A program made the position numbers and the translations under genes. The notes below the pieces were generated by a model. It saw only the letters and a program-made list of their open reading frames with translations. It did not search any database and had not been told where the DNA came from. From contig QANY01011336.1 in the NCBI GenBank assembly GCA_003255025.1, forward strand, positions 1,333,311-1,397,310: a stretch of 64,000 bases of DNA, written 5' to 3'. The DNA is from Datisca glomerata (lineage: Eukaryota; Streptophyta; Magnoliopsida; Cucurbitales; Datiscaceae). Each line of letters starts with the position of its first letter. Positions within the stretch are counted from its first letter, which is position 1. Of the stretch, positions 46,356 to 55,667 are shown piece after piece.

Positions 46356-47090
46356 ATGGAATCTTCATTAGAAGGGAGAAATAATTTTGACAACATCGTA
46401 AAACATGAGCTCACATGTCAATTGGATGGGTGTTTCATTATAGAAGAAGAAGCATGAGATGTGATTATTCTTAAAGAGATCACGCATGAAAATATTGAGG
46501 CTTGTCATCTAAGTATATTGTGTCGATCGACTGTTTACTAATCGAAAGTACAATCTATTAGGACTCAAATGAGTCATTCCAAATCATGGAATATTGATGA
46601 GGATGGGCGGTTTGTAATGGTTGGAAGAGATAATGGTACCCGAATGATGTACGAAGGATCTCGTAACCATGGGAAGGGAGATGATCAAAACTACATGAAG
46701 GGTGATGGTCGGAAAAGGAGCTTTTGGTCGTGGGGCTGATCGGAGCACCGTTTATGAAGCTGGACACGACAAGGGGAGGAACTATTTTTTTCGTTATGAG
46801 AATGCTAGTAAAATGGAAGAAAATCAGGAATTTCCAAATCCAATCGGTGATGTTTCTACAGTTTTGACGATTGAGGAAGATATTAATGTAAGAGTTATTT
46901 TCCAAAATAACATCCAAGCTGATAATATTAGAGATAATGTTATAGATGTGGGGAATATTGTGAATGCGGATATCGAGGAAACAAAGTTGGAAAGTGGTGA
47001 GATGGTGATGATGGCGTGAGGATTGATGAGAGTATTGTAGAAAATAGAGAGATGGATTTGAGGGGTGCAGAAATCAAGTAATTTACCTTG
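46356..47090 (+). pseudogene. LINE ORF1 (degenerate)
   Basis: Opens MESSLEGRNNFDNIVKHELT, then GCFIIEEEA and DVIILKEITHENIEACHLSI, the beginning of a DUF4283-type ORF1 seen in plant LINEs. Then a mid part (46558-47019) in mixed frames with KMEENQEFPNPIGDVST and a glutamate/asparagine-rich tail. Zinc knuckle not identified. Confidence 0.55.
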
Positions 47091-47607
47091 ACAGTTAGTG
47101 GAGGTTCATGTTCTTGCGTCAGTTTCCCTCATTGAGAGCTCTTTTAATCATGGACCCATCATAGATAAAATCAGTTTAGTTAAAGGGGCTTTCAAGAAAG
47201 TGCAAAATAAAAGGGAGACTTCTAAATCCAGGAGGAACTGAAATACAATTACCATTGCTCATTCACCCAAGTGGGAGGAATAGGAAAGCATGCAATAACA
47301 GTAGCATGATTTTGTATAGGGAGGAGGACGTAGGTTAGGATTCAAAAAAATTCACATGCTTTTCTATTGACTTCCAGGTTAAGATAGCGGACCCTAACCA
47401 GCCCCATGTTGATAAATGAAAGTCATAGGGTGGAACTGATAAGATGAGGGAGCCCCCTAACAATTTCCTTAGTCTGATGGGTGTTTAAAACTCATTCCCT
47501 AGATATAGTTTTCCTACTAGAAACAAAATAAAACAAAAGTTGTTGAGAGATTGAAAGGATTGTTAGGAACCTCGGGACTCCTGGTAATGGATCTGGTAGG
47601 ACGTAGT

Positions 47608-48695
47608 TGTTGACCCCACTCAATGTGACAATTTTAATGATGACAAACGATATGTGAACTAATGTTTTAGTGTTTAGGTCCTAAATAAACTGAAAATAAT
47701 ATTGAAAATACTTAATCTTAAATGTTTATATAAGAACAATAAAGGGCAAACAAAACCATACATGACGAGATATACACAATATTTTACGAAGGGCACGAAG
47801 CATATCAAACGAACTCCAAATGACCTGAAATAAAGTTGTTTGAACTCAGAATGCTTCAAGGAGTAAGGAACCTACCTAACCACTCATGAATTAGAATGGA
47901 AGAGACTGAACCAGGTAGAATATTTTGTAAAATTTCATGGACCAGTTCACCTTCAATCCGGTGTCAAAATCGGCTCAAATTTGGAGGGGATCTTGGTCCC
48001 ACCGAGTTAAACTGGACAATCGGGTTTGGAACCGGATGGATGGGTTTCTACAGAAGATAATTACCTCAAACCGGATCCATCCGGTGGAGAACCGGTTGAC
48101 CGTTTGTTTGTTTGGGAAATTCTCCCCAAATCAAGCACCGATTGCTTGTTTATAGTATCTTATTCTTTGAGAGGCTTGTATTTTGAGTGAAATTTTGAGA
48201 TATTTTTCAGAGAAAAACTAGTGAAAATTGTGAGCGAAAGATTGAGAGATCTACTTTTTGAGAGAGAAATTTTATAAGAGATTCGAAGATCTTGACTGAG
48301 CTGCATTGTCAAAGTCTTATTGGCACCATAAGCCAATAGAGTTTGTAAAGGTTTGGCCTCCACCGTTAAGAAAATTGTTTGGGAAAAATCTTCAAGAGAG
48401 AATCTTTGGAGCGTGAATGTAGGGATAAGTTTTTTCGAACCACGTAAAAACACCGTGTATCATCTCTCTTCCCTACTCTCTTTATTTTATGCACTTTAAT
48501 ATTCCACCATCGTTATTATCTTTATTTATTTATTCTACGCATTTCAGCTTCCGCACATTTATTTACTTACGTAATTATTTTTCTTGCTTTATTGTTTATT
48601 TTTATCAATTGTTATATTTCAAGTAATTTATTTTTGAAATATTCAAATATTTCTTTTAAATTAATTTTTTAAAGGGGTGCCATATCGATACTACA
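47608..48695 (+). repeat. 5' LTR (1,088 bp) of nested element
   Basis: TGTTGACCCCACTCAATG ... GATACTACA. Homologous to 49686-50881 along its length, and to the nested LTR at 39738-40482. The two LTRs of the element differ by many substitutions and some indels, so the insertion is old. Confidence 0.85.
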
Positions 48696-48775
48696 ATTGG
48701 TATCAGAGCTTGGTGCTCAAATATTTAGACTTATTTATCTTGAGTTATGGTTTCTTCTTTTAATTTTTAACAAGG

Positions 48776-49450
48776 ATAATTAATTTCAAAATCTCCATTT
48801 TTCGATGGAGTCGATTTTAATTTTTGGAAAATCAGAATGATAATTTTTATTCAATCTTTTGATTGTAATTTATGAAAAATTCTAGAAAATAGTCCTTACC
48901 TACCTAAGTAACGAGATTTGACAAAAAATGGTAAAATTAAATTGTCTTTAAATGCTCAAGCTATAAATATTTTATATTGTGCCTTTGTATTCGTATGTGT
49001 GAATCTGCAAAAGATATTTGACATGTACTAGAAATCAAACATGAAGATATGTTTGCTCACTTCAATGACATTGTAAGTTCTCTTAAAACTCTTGCTAAGA
49101 CCTTTACTAATAGTGATTTTGTGAGTAAAATTATTAGGACGTTATCGACGTTGTGGGAGAATAAAGCAATTGCTATTCAAGAAGTGAAAGATCTTAAGAC
49201 GTTTTCATTTGAAGAAATTATGAGATCATTGATGTTTCATGAAATAGAGTACATAGAAGAGGACGTGGACTATGTAAAAGGAAGAAATCTACTATTTAAA
49301 GTCATATCCATTGAGTGCCAAAGTGAAGATGAAGACGAAGATCTAATGCACTTCACAAACAAGCTTTGAAAACTACTCTAAGAGAGGATGCACTTCAAAG
49401 AAGAAATCCAAGGAAAAGAGAAGCCCAATTGAAAATGAAAATGTACATAT
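48776..49450 (+). pseudogene. Copia gag remnant (UBN2-type)
   Basis: LISKSPFFDGVDFNFWKIRM (about 48778), then DMFAHFNDIVSSLKTLAKTF (about 49048) in a 106-codon frame. This continues with SKIIRTLSTLWENKAIAIQE, LKTFSFEEIMRSLMFHEIEY and an acidic end SEDEDEDLMHF. These are classic copia gag phrases. No zinc knuckle or pol follows before the 3' LTR, so any mobility would need proteins from another element. Confidence 0.8.
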
Positions 49451-49685
49451 GTGTATAATGACACACAATGACAAAGTTAGCAAGCTTAATTTTCATAATA
49501 ATCTTGATTTTTGAGAATTCACATGAATTTTTTCTTCAATTTTTTTGTATGCATTTAAAATTAAATATTTTTATTAAAAACATGCATACATTGAGGAGGA
49601 TATTTTTTCAAAAATAAAAACTATGAGAAGTTCATAGTTAATAGTTTTTGCAATCAACTGTTTGTCATCATAAAAAAAAAGAGAT

Positions 49686-50881
49686 TATTGACCCCAGTCA
49701 ATGTCATAATTTTGATGATGATAAATAATATTTGGACTAATAATTTTATTAAGTGTGTAGGTCTTAAATAAAGTAAAAATCATGTTAAAAATACTTAATC
49801 TTATGTGTTTATACAAGAACAATAAAGGGCAAATAAAACTGTACATGACGAGATACACGCGGTATTTTACGAAGGGAACGAAGTATATCAAACAAACTCG
49901 AAATGACTTTAAACAAATTTGGTTGAACTCAAAATGCTTCAAGGAACAAGGTACTGGACCGAACCCCTCATGAATCAGAATGGAAGAGACCGCATTAGGT
50001 ATAACAGTGTGTAAAATGTCATGGACCATTCACATTCAATTCGGTGTCAAAACTGGCTGAGCTTTGGAGGGGATCTCCGTCCCACTAGGATGTGAAACCA
50101 GACAATCTGGTTTGGAACCAGATGGACCGGTTTCTACAGAAGGTAATTACTTGGGTAATTACCTCAAATCGTATCCATCTGGTGGAGAACCGGTTAACCG
50201 GTTGCTTGTTTGAGAAATTCTCCCAAAATCAAGCACCGGTCCTATCGGTTTCCAAGCCGGTTTGGACCAGTTCTAAGATCTATCCTCCTCTATCAATAGG
50301 CCACATCTTTTTCAAATCAACACCTCTCCACTCCTCTCTGATGAAGCTTGTAGTATCTTATTCTTTGAGAGGCTTGTATTTTGAGCGAAATTTTGAGATA
50401 TTTTTTTTATAGAAAAGCTAGGGAAAATTGTGTGCGAAAGATTGAGAGAGGATAATCTTGTAGGAGATTCGAAGATCTCGACCAAGATGCATTGTCAATG
50501 TCTTATTGACACCATAAGTCAATAGGGTTTGTATAAGTTTGGTCTTCATTGTTAAGGAGATCGTTTGAGAAAAATCTTCAAAAGGGGATCCTTGGAGCTT
50601 GGAAGTATGGATAGATTTTCCTGAACCACGTAAAAATATCATGTATCAACTCTCTTCCCTACTCTCATTATTTTATGCATTTTAATATTCCGCATCGTTA
50701 TTATCTTTATTTATTTATTTTACACATTTAAGTTTTTGCACATTTATTTAATTGAGTAGTTGTTTCTATTACTTGGTAGTTTGTTTTTATCAATTGTTAT
50801 ATTTCAAGCAATTTATTTTTGAAATTTTCAAATATTTCTTAAACTATTTTCTTTTTAAATGGGTGTTATATTGGTCCTACA
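49686..50881 (+). repeat. 3' LTR (1,196 bp) of nested element
   Basis: Starts TATTGACCCCAGTCAATG (TG changed to TA) and ends TTGGTCCTACA. Longer than the 5' LTR because of extra text around 50140-50345. Confidence 0.85.
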
Positions 50882-50886
50882 GTAAC

Positions 50887-52113
50887 GATGGTTTGCAACT
50901 TTCAAAGAGATGACAGTATGGTTACGTTGATTTAATATGGGTATTTTTCTTTGAGATTCGTGTTACGGACATGTCCCAGAAGAAGGTTTAGAGGTTGTTC
51001 ATAGTCTACCCTAGCCCATATGAGCAAATTAGACGCGATCAATTTATAGTGCTCCAAGACCGAATATTAGCTAGTGGTGATGAATGTGTTGTTATGGGTG
51101 ATTTTAACGATCTTATGTGCCCTATTAATAATGTTGGAGGTATTCCTCAGAGTATAAAATAACGCTTCTTCCTTCTTTTTCATTCAGATGTGATGGCGTT
51201 TGGTTTTGTTTTACGTCGTTCACTTGGTGTAACAAAAGAAAGAACCAGGGTTAACCAAATAAGGCTTGATAGGTGTCTTGTGTCCCATCAACAGTTTTTG
51301 GATTACTAGGACACGAAGCTTTTACATATTTTAGCTCTTGGATTCGACCGTATTATGTTACTAATTTATACATCCAATAACCAAAAGAAATACAACCCTA
51401 TGTTTGATAAGAGATGGAGTTAGTTTGCTTCTTGTAGGAGGGTTATAGAGTCCACATGGGTTTCAGAAAATAATTCGATCATCACCAAAAAAACTACTGA
51501 CCATGAAGAATGAGCTTATTAGACGGAGAAAAGAAAATGTTCAAGCTAATTCCTTTAAGCTTCAGAAAAAGTTACGGGAAGAGCTCCAAATCTGCCACTC
51601 CACGGATAATACTATGTAGGTAAAAATTAGCGACCTGTAAAAATAGTTAAAATTGGCGCAATTGAGGAGGAAAATTACTAGAGAGACCGATCGAGAACGG
51701 AATAGATTAGAGAGGGGGATCGTAATTTGAAATATTTTCATGCAAAGGTTATAGGGAGACGAAAGTCAAACAAAATTCATGAACTTGAAGATAAGAATGA
51801 GTTCTAGCATTCAAACTGTAGGAGGTTAATAAATATTGTAGTGGATTATTTCTAGAATTTTTTTATACCTCTTCTCCTTCTGCAGAAGATATGGCGGCCG
51901 CTACAAAAAATATTTTTATGAAATTAAGCGAGTCTGATATCTCCAAACTGGATATAGACATTTATACTACGGAAATTATCGAAGCGTTGAAAGAAATTCA
52001 TCCGAGCAAAGCTCCAAGGCTAGACGAGTTTAATACTGCTGTCTTCTAGTAGCATTAGGAGGTGATCAGTCCCCTAAATCTATTTAACAATATTTGTTAT
52101 GAGATTAGGTTAA
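50887..52113 (+). pseudogene. LINE ORF2: endonuclease and start of RT
   Basis: After the LTR element: NDGLQL, KRDDSMVTLI, then YPSPYEQIRRDQFIVLQDRI (about 51004) and ECVVMGDFNDLMCPINNVGG (about 51080). GDFND is the catalytic core motif of the endonuclease. Then DVMAFGFV, a linker with RRKSNKIHELED (about 51760), and the RT opening KLSESDISKLDIDIYT, IIEALKEIHPSKAPRLDEFN (about 51980-52035). The RT motif HPSKAPG.DGF appears as HPSKAPRLDEF. Frame changes and stops throughout. Confidence 0.8.
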
Positions 52114-52520
52114 AAAAGGAAAATACTTTTTCATGACAGCAATATATTCAATACCAGAGCAAATTCAATTAGCAAAATTTCATGATATACATAAGTAAAC
52201 ATTTAACAACCAATGTTTTCCACTGGAAAAGATGCTAATATATCTAAATATGACTCCATGAATGCCAAAGAAATTTCTTAAAGCCCATAGAGTTGCAGAA
52301 TGAAGCTGGTGAATACACACATTCAAAATTCTAAGCTTAATGTATTTTATTAAAGTTAAAAAGTATACAATTGTCAAGAAGTAAGTATCTGCCACTCCAT
52401 AGCAATAACAATAATGCAAGGCGAGCATAATTAGGTAACAAGAAAAAATCACAGAGTGAAAAATATAAACAAAACAAATCATAGATAAAAAAAATCTCAT
52501 TGATTAAATTACATAACTAC

Positions 52521-52618
52521 CTGCTCTCCATTATCCAATGTTACTCTGAATGTATGTCGAATCTTCAACTCAAAATCCCTCAAAACTTCCATTTTATATT
52601 AAGTACAAACCTCAGGAT
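52521..52618 (-). pseudogene. ATX1/2-like fragment, exon 5 (FYRN start)
   Basis: 98-bp exon from TTCCAG| to GAGCAG|GTAGTT. Joined to the previous exon, the split codon G|AT gives D of DPEVCT, then a stop (TAA, where a leucine codon is expected), then YKMEVLRDFELKIRHTFRVT and LDNGEQ. This matches the beginning of the FYRN region in plant trithorax-like H3K4 methyltransferases. The in-frame stop makes it nonfunctional. Confidence 0.78.
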
Positions 52619-52773
52619 CTGGAAGCCCCATATTAGAAGAGGAAAAATTGTCAGCTGAAACTAACATGTGAAATGAATATGATTCATACGAGTGGAGAAA
52701 CTTAAGAAAAAAACATGGCAGAAAAACCTGATTTATGTGATATACTTATAACTAATGTTCAAAGACGTTCCAC

Positions 52774-52866
52774 CTGTCAATGAAGCAAACTTCCTTATAG
52801 CAGTGTAGCCTTCGGGCCAGATGAATCACTTATCCTAGAAATGTTATGAATCCCTAACAATCTTTC
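52774..52866 (-). pseudogene. ATX1/2-like fragment, exon 4
   Basis: Exon from TTTTTCCAG| to TTGACAG|GTGGAA, encoding GKIVRDS, two damaged positions, then FIWPEGYTAIRKFASLT. The FIWPEGYTA.RKF phrase is strongly characteristic of ATX1/ATX2. The reading needs tolerance for in-frame stops near its start. Confidence 0.8.
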
Positions 52867-52984
52867 CTGGAAAAAGAATTCAATATCCCCATAAGTGGAA
52901 TGAAGGGTATCATAAAAGGTACGTGTATTGAATAAAAAAAGTAAATACAAAAAATCAATATATTATCCAACTAATAAAAGAATT

Positions 52985-53420
52985 GGATTGAGAATTACAA
53001 GAAAGAACAAATGATTTAAGAATAAAATTCATTTGGGCTTCAATCCCCTAAAAAATCTTTCTATTTCTTTTCAACCAAAAAGTAAAAAAAGTATACAACG
53101 TGACAACTTTCCAAAGCTTCTTCCCCATCTTCCCATAACCCAAAAATATCCAGCCCCTCAATAGTTCAATCACATTTTTCGGCATGCACCAACTAATAAC
53201 CAAATTCCAAAGCACAACAGTGAATGAGTAGTGTAGGAATAAGTGGTTATTACTTTCCTCATCCTTGCAGAGAGACACCTAATGACTAAGTGAATAACTC
53301 TTTTCTTGAAGTTATAGAGGGTAAGATTGCACCCAAGTAGCCGACCATCCTAGAAAAGCAAATCTAGGAGAGAAGCTCCCGATTTATAAATATGTATCCA
53401 AGGGAAAATTCAGGCCATCA
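52985..53420 (-). pseudogene. LINE zf-RVT fragment inside an ATX-like intron
   Basis: Minus-strand frame with LCKDEESNNHLFLHYSFTVV, then LWNLVISWCMPKN, ELLRGW, KKLWKVVTLYTFFTFWLKRN and RKIF. This is the zinc-binding and C-terminal tail of a LINE ORF2. It lies between ATX-like exons 3 and 4. It could have been in the host intron before capture or inserted later; I cannot tell which. Confidence 0.75.
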
Positions 53421-53861
53421 TGAGGTCAGCTTCTTGTAATATGATTTAACCACAATCGAAAGTATTATAAAATCAAGCAGACAAAAAATATTCTGACAAC
53501 TACCAAATTTGTACATCAACTTAGTAGTATGTACTAAAAGAACCAATGCATGGGTTCAAATAGTTTTGACTTTGGTAACAGAGTAACTAATATTCACCTT
53601 TCCCCATAAAAGAGGAGTTGCAACGTTCAAATCATTGTAGTACGTAGCAAGTAAAATAATAATTTTAGATAGACATCAATAACATTGAGAAATGCATTAG
53701 AAGCATGAGAGATTAAGAACAAATGATATTCTCCTTAAAAAAAGAACAAAGGATGTTCTGGATGGCAAAAAGAAAATAGCAAGAAATGTTTTTGGATAAG
53801 AAGCCATATAAAAATGTAGTAGTATTGATCTGATAACAAGAAAAAACATAACAAGGCTTAC

Positions 53862-54051
53862 TATTTGCAAGTCTCCAACAACATATAGAGGAGCTCCTAT
53901 GTCATCTATTGATTGTTCAGTCCCTCCTTCATGTTCTTCACTTGAAATCTATACTCAGTTCATCTCTCCAATACCACTGTCACAATCATCTACCCGGATT
54001 CTATTTTGCAACTGTACCATACTGGTTGGAAGCTTCTGCTCACTAAGGTAC
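53862..54051 (-). pseudogene. ATX1/2-like fragment, exon 3
   Basis: Starts after TATGCAG|. Encodes YLSEQKLPTSMVQLQNRIRV, DDCDSGIGEM, a stop, then SSEEHEGGTEQSIDDIGAPL and YVVGDLQIVS. This is the linker between PWWP and FYRN in ATX1/ATX2 (YL.EQKLP..M..LQ.GI.VD...GDLQI.SLGKIV). The last codon continues into exon 4 (SLG|KIV), though the donor site has lost a base. Confidence 0.82.
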
Positions 54052-54363
54052 CTGCATAAAATGCGTACTTTCAAAATGAAAATAATTAACTTGAACATAA
54101 ACAGAGAGTTACAACTTTAGCTTTACAGAGAAATAACCACATGACTCTAGGGTGATGAATCAAATACTACATAAACAGAAAATTCTTAGGACGAGCACAT
54201 CTATTCCTGACGTGGACATGCTATATTAAAATCCAAATAACATTTCAACATCCTGAAGCACTCAAAGCTACAAAATTTATATTCGGTTAAAATAATTACA
54301 AAAATGTACGTATCAAATAACATCTTTAGGATAAAATGAAATAAAATAACATCTAAACGTTAC

Positions 54364-54469
54364 ATTTTTGCCTCTTCCAAACTTTGGAAAAAATGAGGTT
54401 TCTTCCATTTTCAAGTGGAAAGAAGAAAGAAGTCCTCTGAGGAATGATATAGGTTGTTTTACTCTAATC
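54364..54469 (-). pseudogene. ATX1/2-like fragment, exon 2
   Basis: From TTGTGCAG|GATTAGAG to AAAAAT|GTAACG. Encodes (R)IRVKQPISFLRGLLSSFHLK, then after a one-base insertion WKKPHFFQSLEEAKM. The final AT| joins the G of exon 3 to complete M and run into YLSEQKLP. Intron phase and sequence both match a trithorax-like gene. Confidence 0.8.
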
Positions 54470-54590
54470 CTGCACAATCATTTAAAAGTAACTACATAAG
54501 TTTGAGGAGAAGAGCTTGCTACAAGTTACATGATTTGAGAATTTCCATATCACTAAGAAATATAAAACTAGCAATTGACACTATACAAAC

Positions 54591-54748
54591 CTTGTAAAAT
54601 AATGGGTACTGAAAAATTGAATTGGAACTCCTCCTGAAGTTTTGCTTTAAACCCTTATGATGACCAAGCGATTCATCTACAACAAGTGCTGGCCACATTG
54701 CATGACCTGCTTTAATCTGAGCTAATAATGTCTCCTTTTTGTAAGAGA
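54591..54748 (-). pseudogene. ATX1/2-like fragment, exon 1 of the set (PWWP domain)
   Basis: Encodes KAGHAMWPALVVDESLGHHK, GLKQNFRRSSNSIFQ and, after a frameshift, STHYFTR|. The end is ACAAG|GTTTGT. GHAMWPA.VVDES..G..KGL and THDFAR are hallmark phrases of the ATX1/ATX2 PWWP domain, which binds chromatin in the intact H3K4 methyltransferase. The segment upstream of KAGH is degraded (ETLLAQI where DIVWAKL is expected). Upstream exons were not recognised between 54750 and 55200. Confidence 0.8.
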
Positions 54749-55204
54749 CATAAAAAATACACAAAACCACAAGAAATCAAATTTGGCTAAATTTTCCATC
54801 CTTCTCGGTGACCAAATAGGCTCATAAAATTCTTTTGTTCAACAATAGACCTGGGTCTTTACCTTCGAAATAGAAACAACGCTTTATCATACAAATTAAA
54901 GAAGTGACTCACAGAATCCTCTAGAACTATAATATCGAAGAATGAATCAAGCAAATACACAGAGATTAATAAGTTCTCCTTAATTGAGACTATCAACCAT
55001 GGTATAGAATGAAGCATAACCTAACCTATATAAAGTTTTGATCTGAGATTTAAACTCGAAAGAAAAGCTCAAATAAAGAATGAACTGAAATCACAACTAA
55101 TTCTACCAGATTTGTACTAGAACGATGAATATGATTCGTAAATTTTGTCCAGATATAGAAAAATAGAAGATGGTCCTAATCAGCAAGCCAGATGGACATA
55201 GAAC

Positions 55205-55230
55205 AGACCAACAAGACTGGAGAGAGATAG

Positions 55231-55265
<35 letters not shown>

Positions 55266-55380
55266 TAGAGAGAGAGAGAGAAGAGTGCAAAGACGAGCTA
55301 GAGAGAGAGAAATAGAGGAGTGTAAGCTCGAGAGGGAGAGAGTGTATGCTGAGAGCGAGAAAGAAGGCTGTTAGTGAGTT
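55205..55380. repeat. GA-rich microsatellite and leader-like block
   Basis: (GATA)n and (GA)n runs at about 55219-55282, then GAGAGA-rich text to 55345. On the minus strand it is CT-rich, a composition common in plant 5' leaders, and sits upstream of the ATX-like exons near the element's right end. Confidence 0.7.
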
Positions 55381-55479
55381 TTGATATGATAATTAAGGTT
55401 ATGAGAAATATATAGATGTTTTTTTTATAATTAATATTAACTTTGAGTATATATAACTATGCGAGTATGTCCTCTTAAA

Positions 55480-55667
55480 GAGGGCAAACTTTTTTTATGA
55501 TAGTTAAAACAAATGACTGTCATAGTAAGTAAACATTTTATGACAGCTTAGGTAAACATTTTCATACTAACTTAAACAATAAAATTTTCCATCCAAACAC
55601 CATTTTTCCTTGACAAGTTTAACAAAACTATCACAAATTTTTTTTTATGGATGTCATTGTAGTAGTG
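55480..55667 (-). repeat. CACTA-2 right terminal and subterminal repeats
   Basis: Contains CATTGTAGTAGTG at the tip, repeated short ATGACAG/CTGTCAT motifs, and the 36-bp block shared with CACTA-1. Confidence 0.7.

Larger units (their letters stand above)
47608..50881 (+). mobile_element. Non-autonomous copia-type LTR element (gag remnant only), nested in the LINE
   Basis: LTRs 47608-48695 and 49686-50881. Interior of only 990 bp with primer site TTGGTATCAGAGC (48697-48709, initiator Met) and a purine tract AAAAAAAAAGAGAT just before the 3' LTR. The layout TCATCAT-A-rich-GAGATTnTTGACCCC is that of large plant copia (Sire/Tork-type) elements from which pol has been lost. Flanks are GTAGT (left) and GTAAC (right), only three of five matching. 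The LINE endonuclease continues on both sides, which confirms insertion. Confidence 0.8.
46356..52113 (+). mobile_element. LINE (L1-type), split by an LTR element and cut at the right by CACTA-2
   Basis: ORF1 (46356-47090), ORF2 endonuclease (47400-47607, continuing 50887-51200) and the start of RT (about 51760-52113). The reading is continuous across the LTR element at 47608-50881: VMDLVGR before, NDGLQL and the rest of the endonuclease after. RT stops at about 52113, where CACTA-2-like sequence begins. The remainder of RT and the 3' end are not found beyond 55667. Confidence 0.75.
52116..55667. mobile_element. CACTA-2: CACTA-like element with captured ATX1/2-type gene fragment (left end lost or unrecognised)
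   Basis: The right terminus, read on the minus strand, is CACTACTACAATGACATCC (ending at 55667). Just inside, the block TGTCATAGTAAGTAAACATT then ATGACAGCT (55520-55556) matches CACTA-1. The left edge is placed where LINE text stops (about 52113-52116). CATGACAGC occurs there, but the terminal CACTA motif is not seen, so the left terminus is lost or diverged. The interior carries five minus-strand exons of an ATX1/ATX2-like gene, a LINE fragment in one intron, and a pyrimidine-rich leader-like block near the right end. No transposase. Confidence 0.65.

Noticed and set aside
47603..50886. GTAGT/GTAAC flanks considered as a clear target-site duplication of the nested LTR element
   Set aside because: Only three of five bases agree; insertion is supported instead by LINE frames rejoining across the element.
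52521..54748. ATX1/2-like exons considered as a functional histone methyltransferase gene
   Set aside because: In-frame stops, at least two frameshifts, and missing downstream FYRC, PHD and SET domains.
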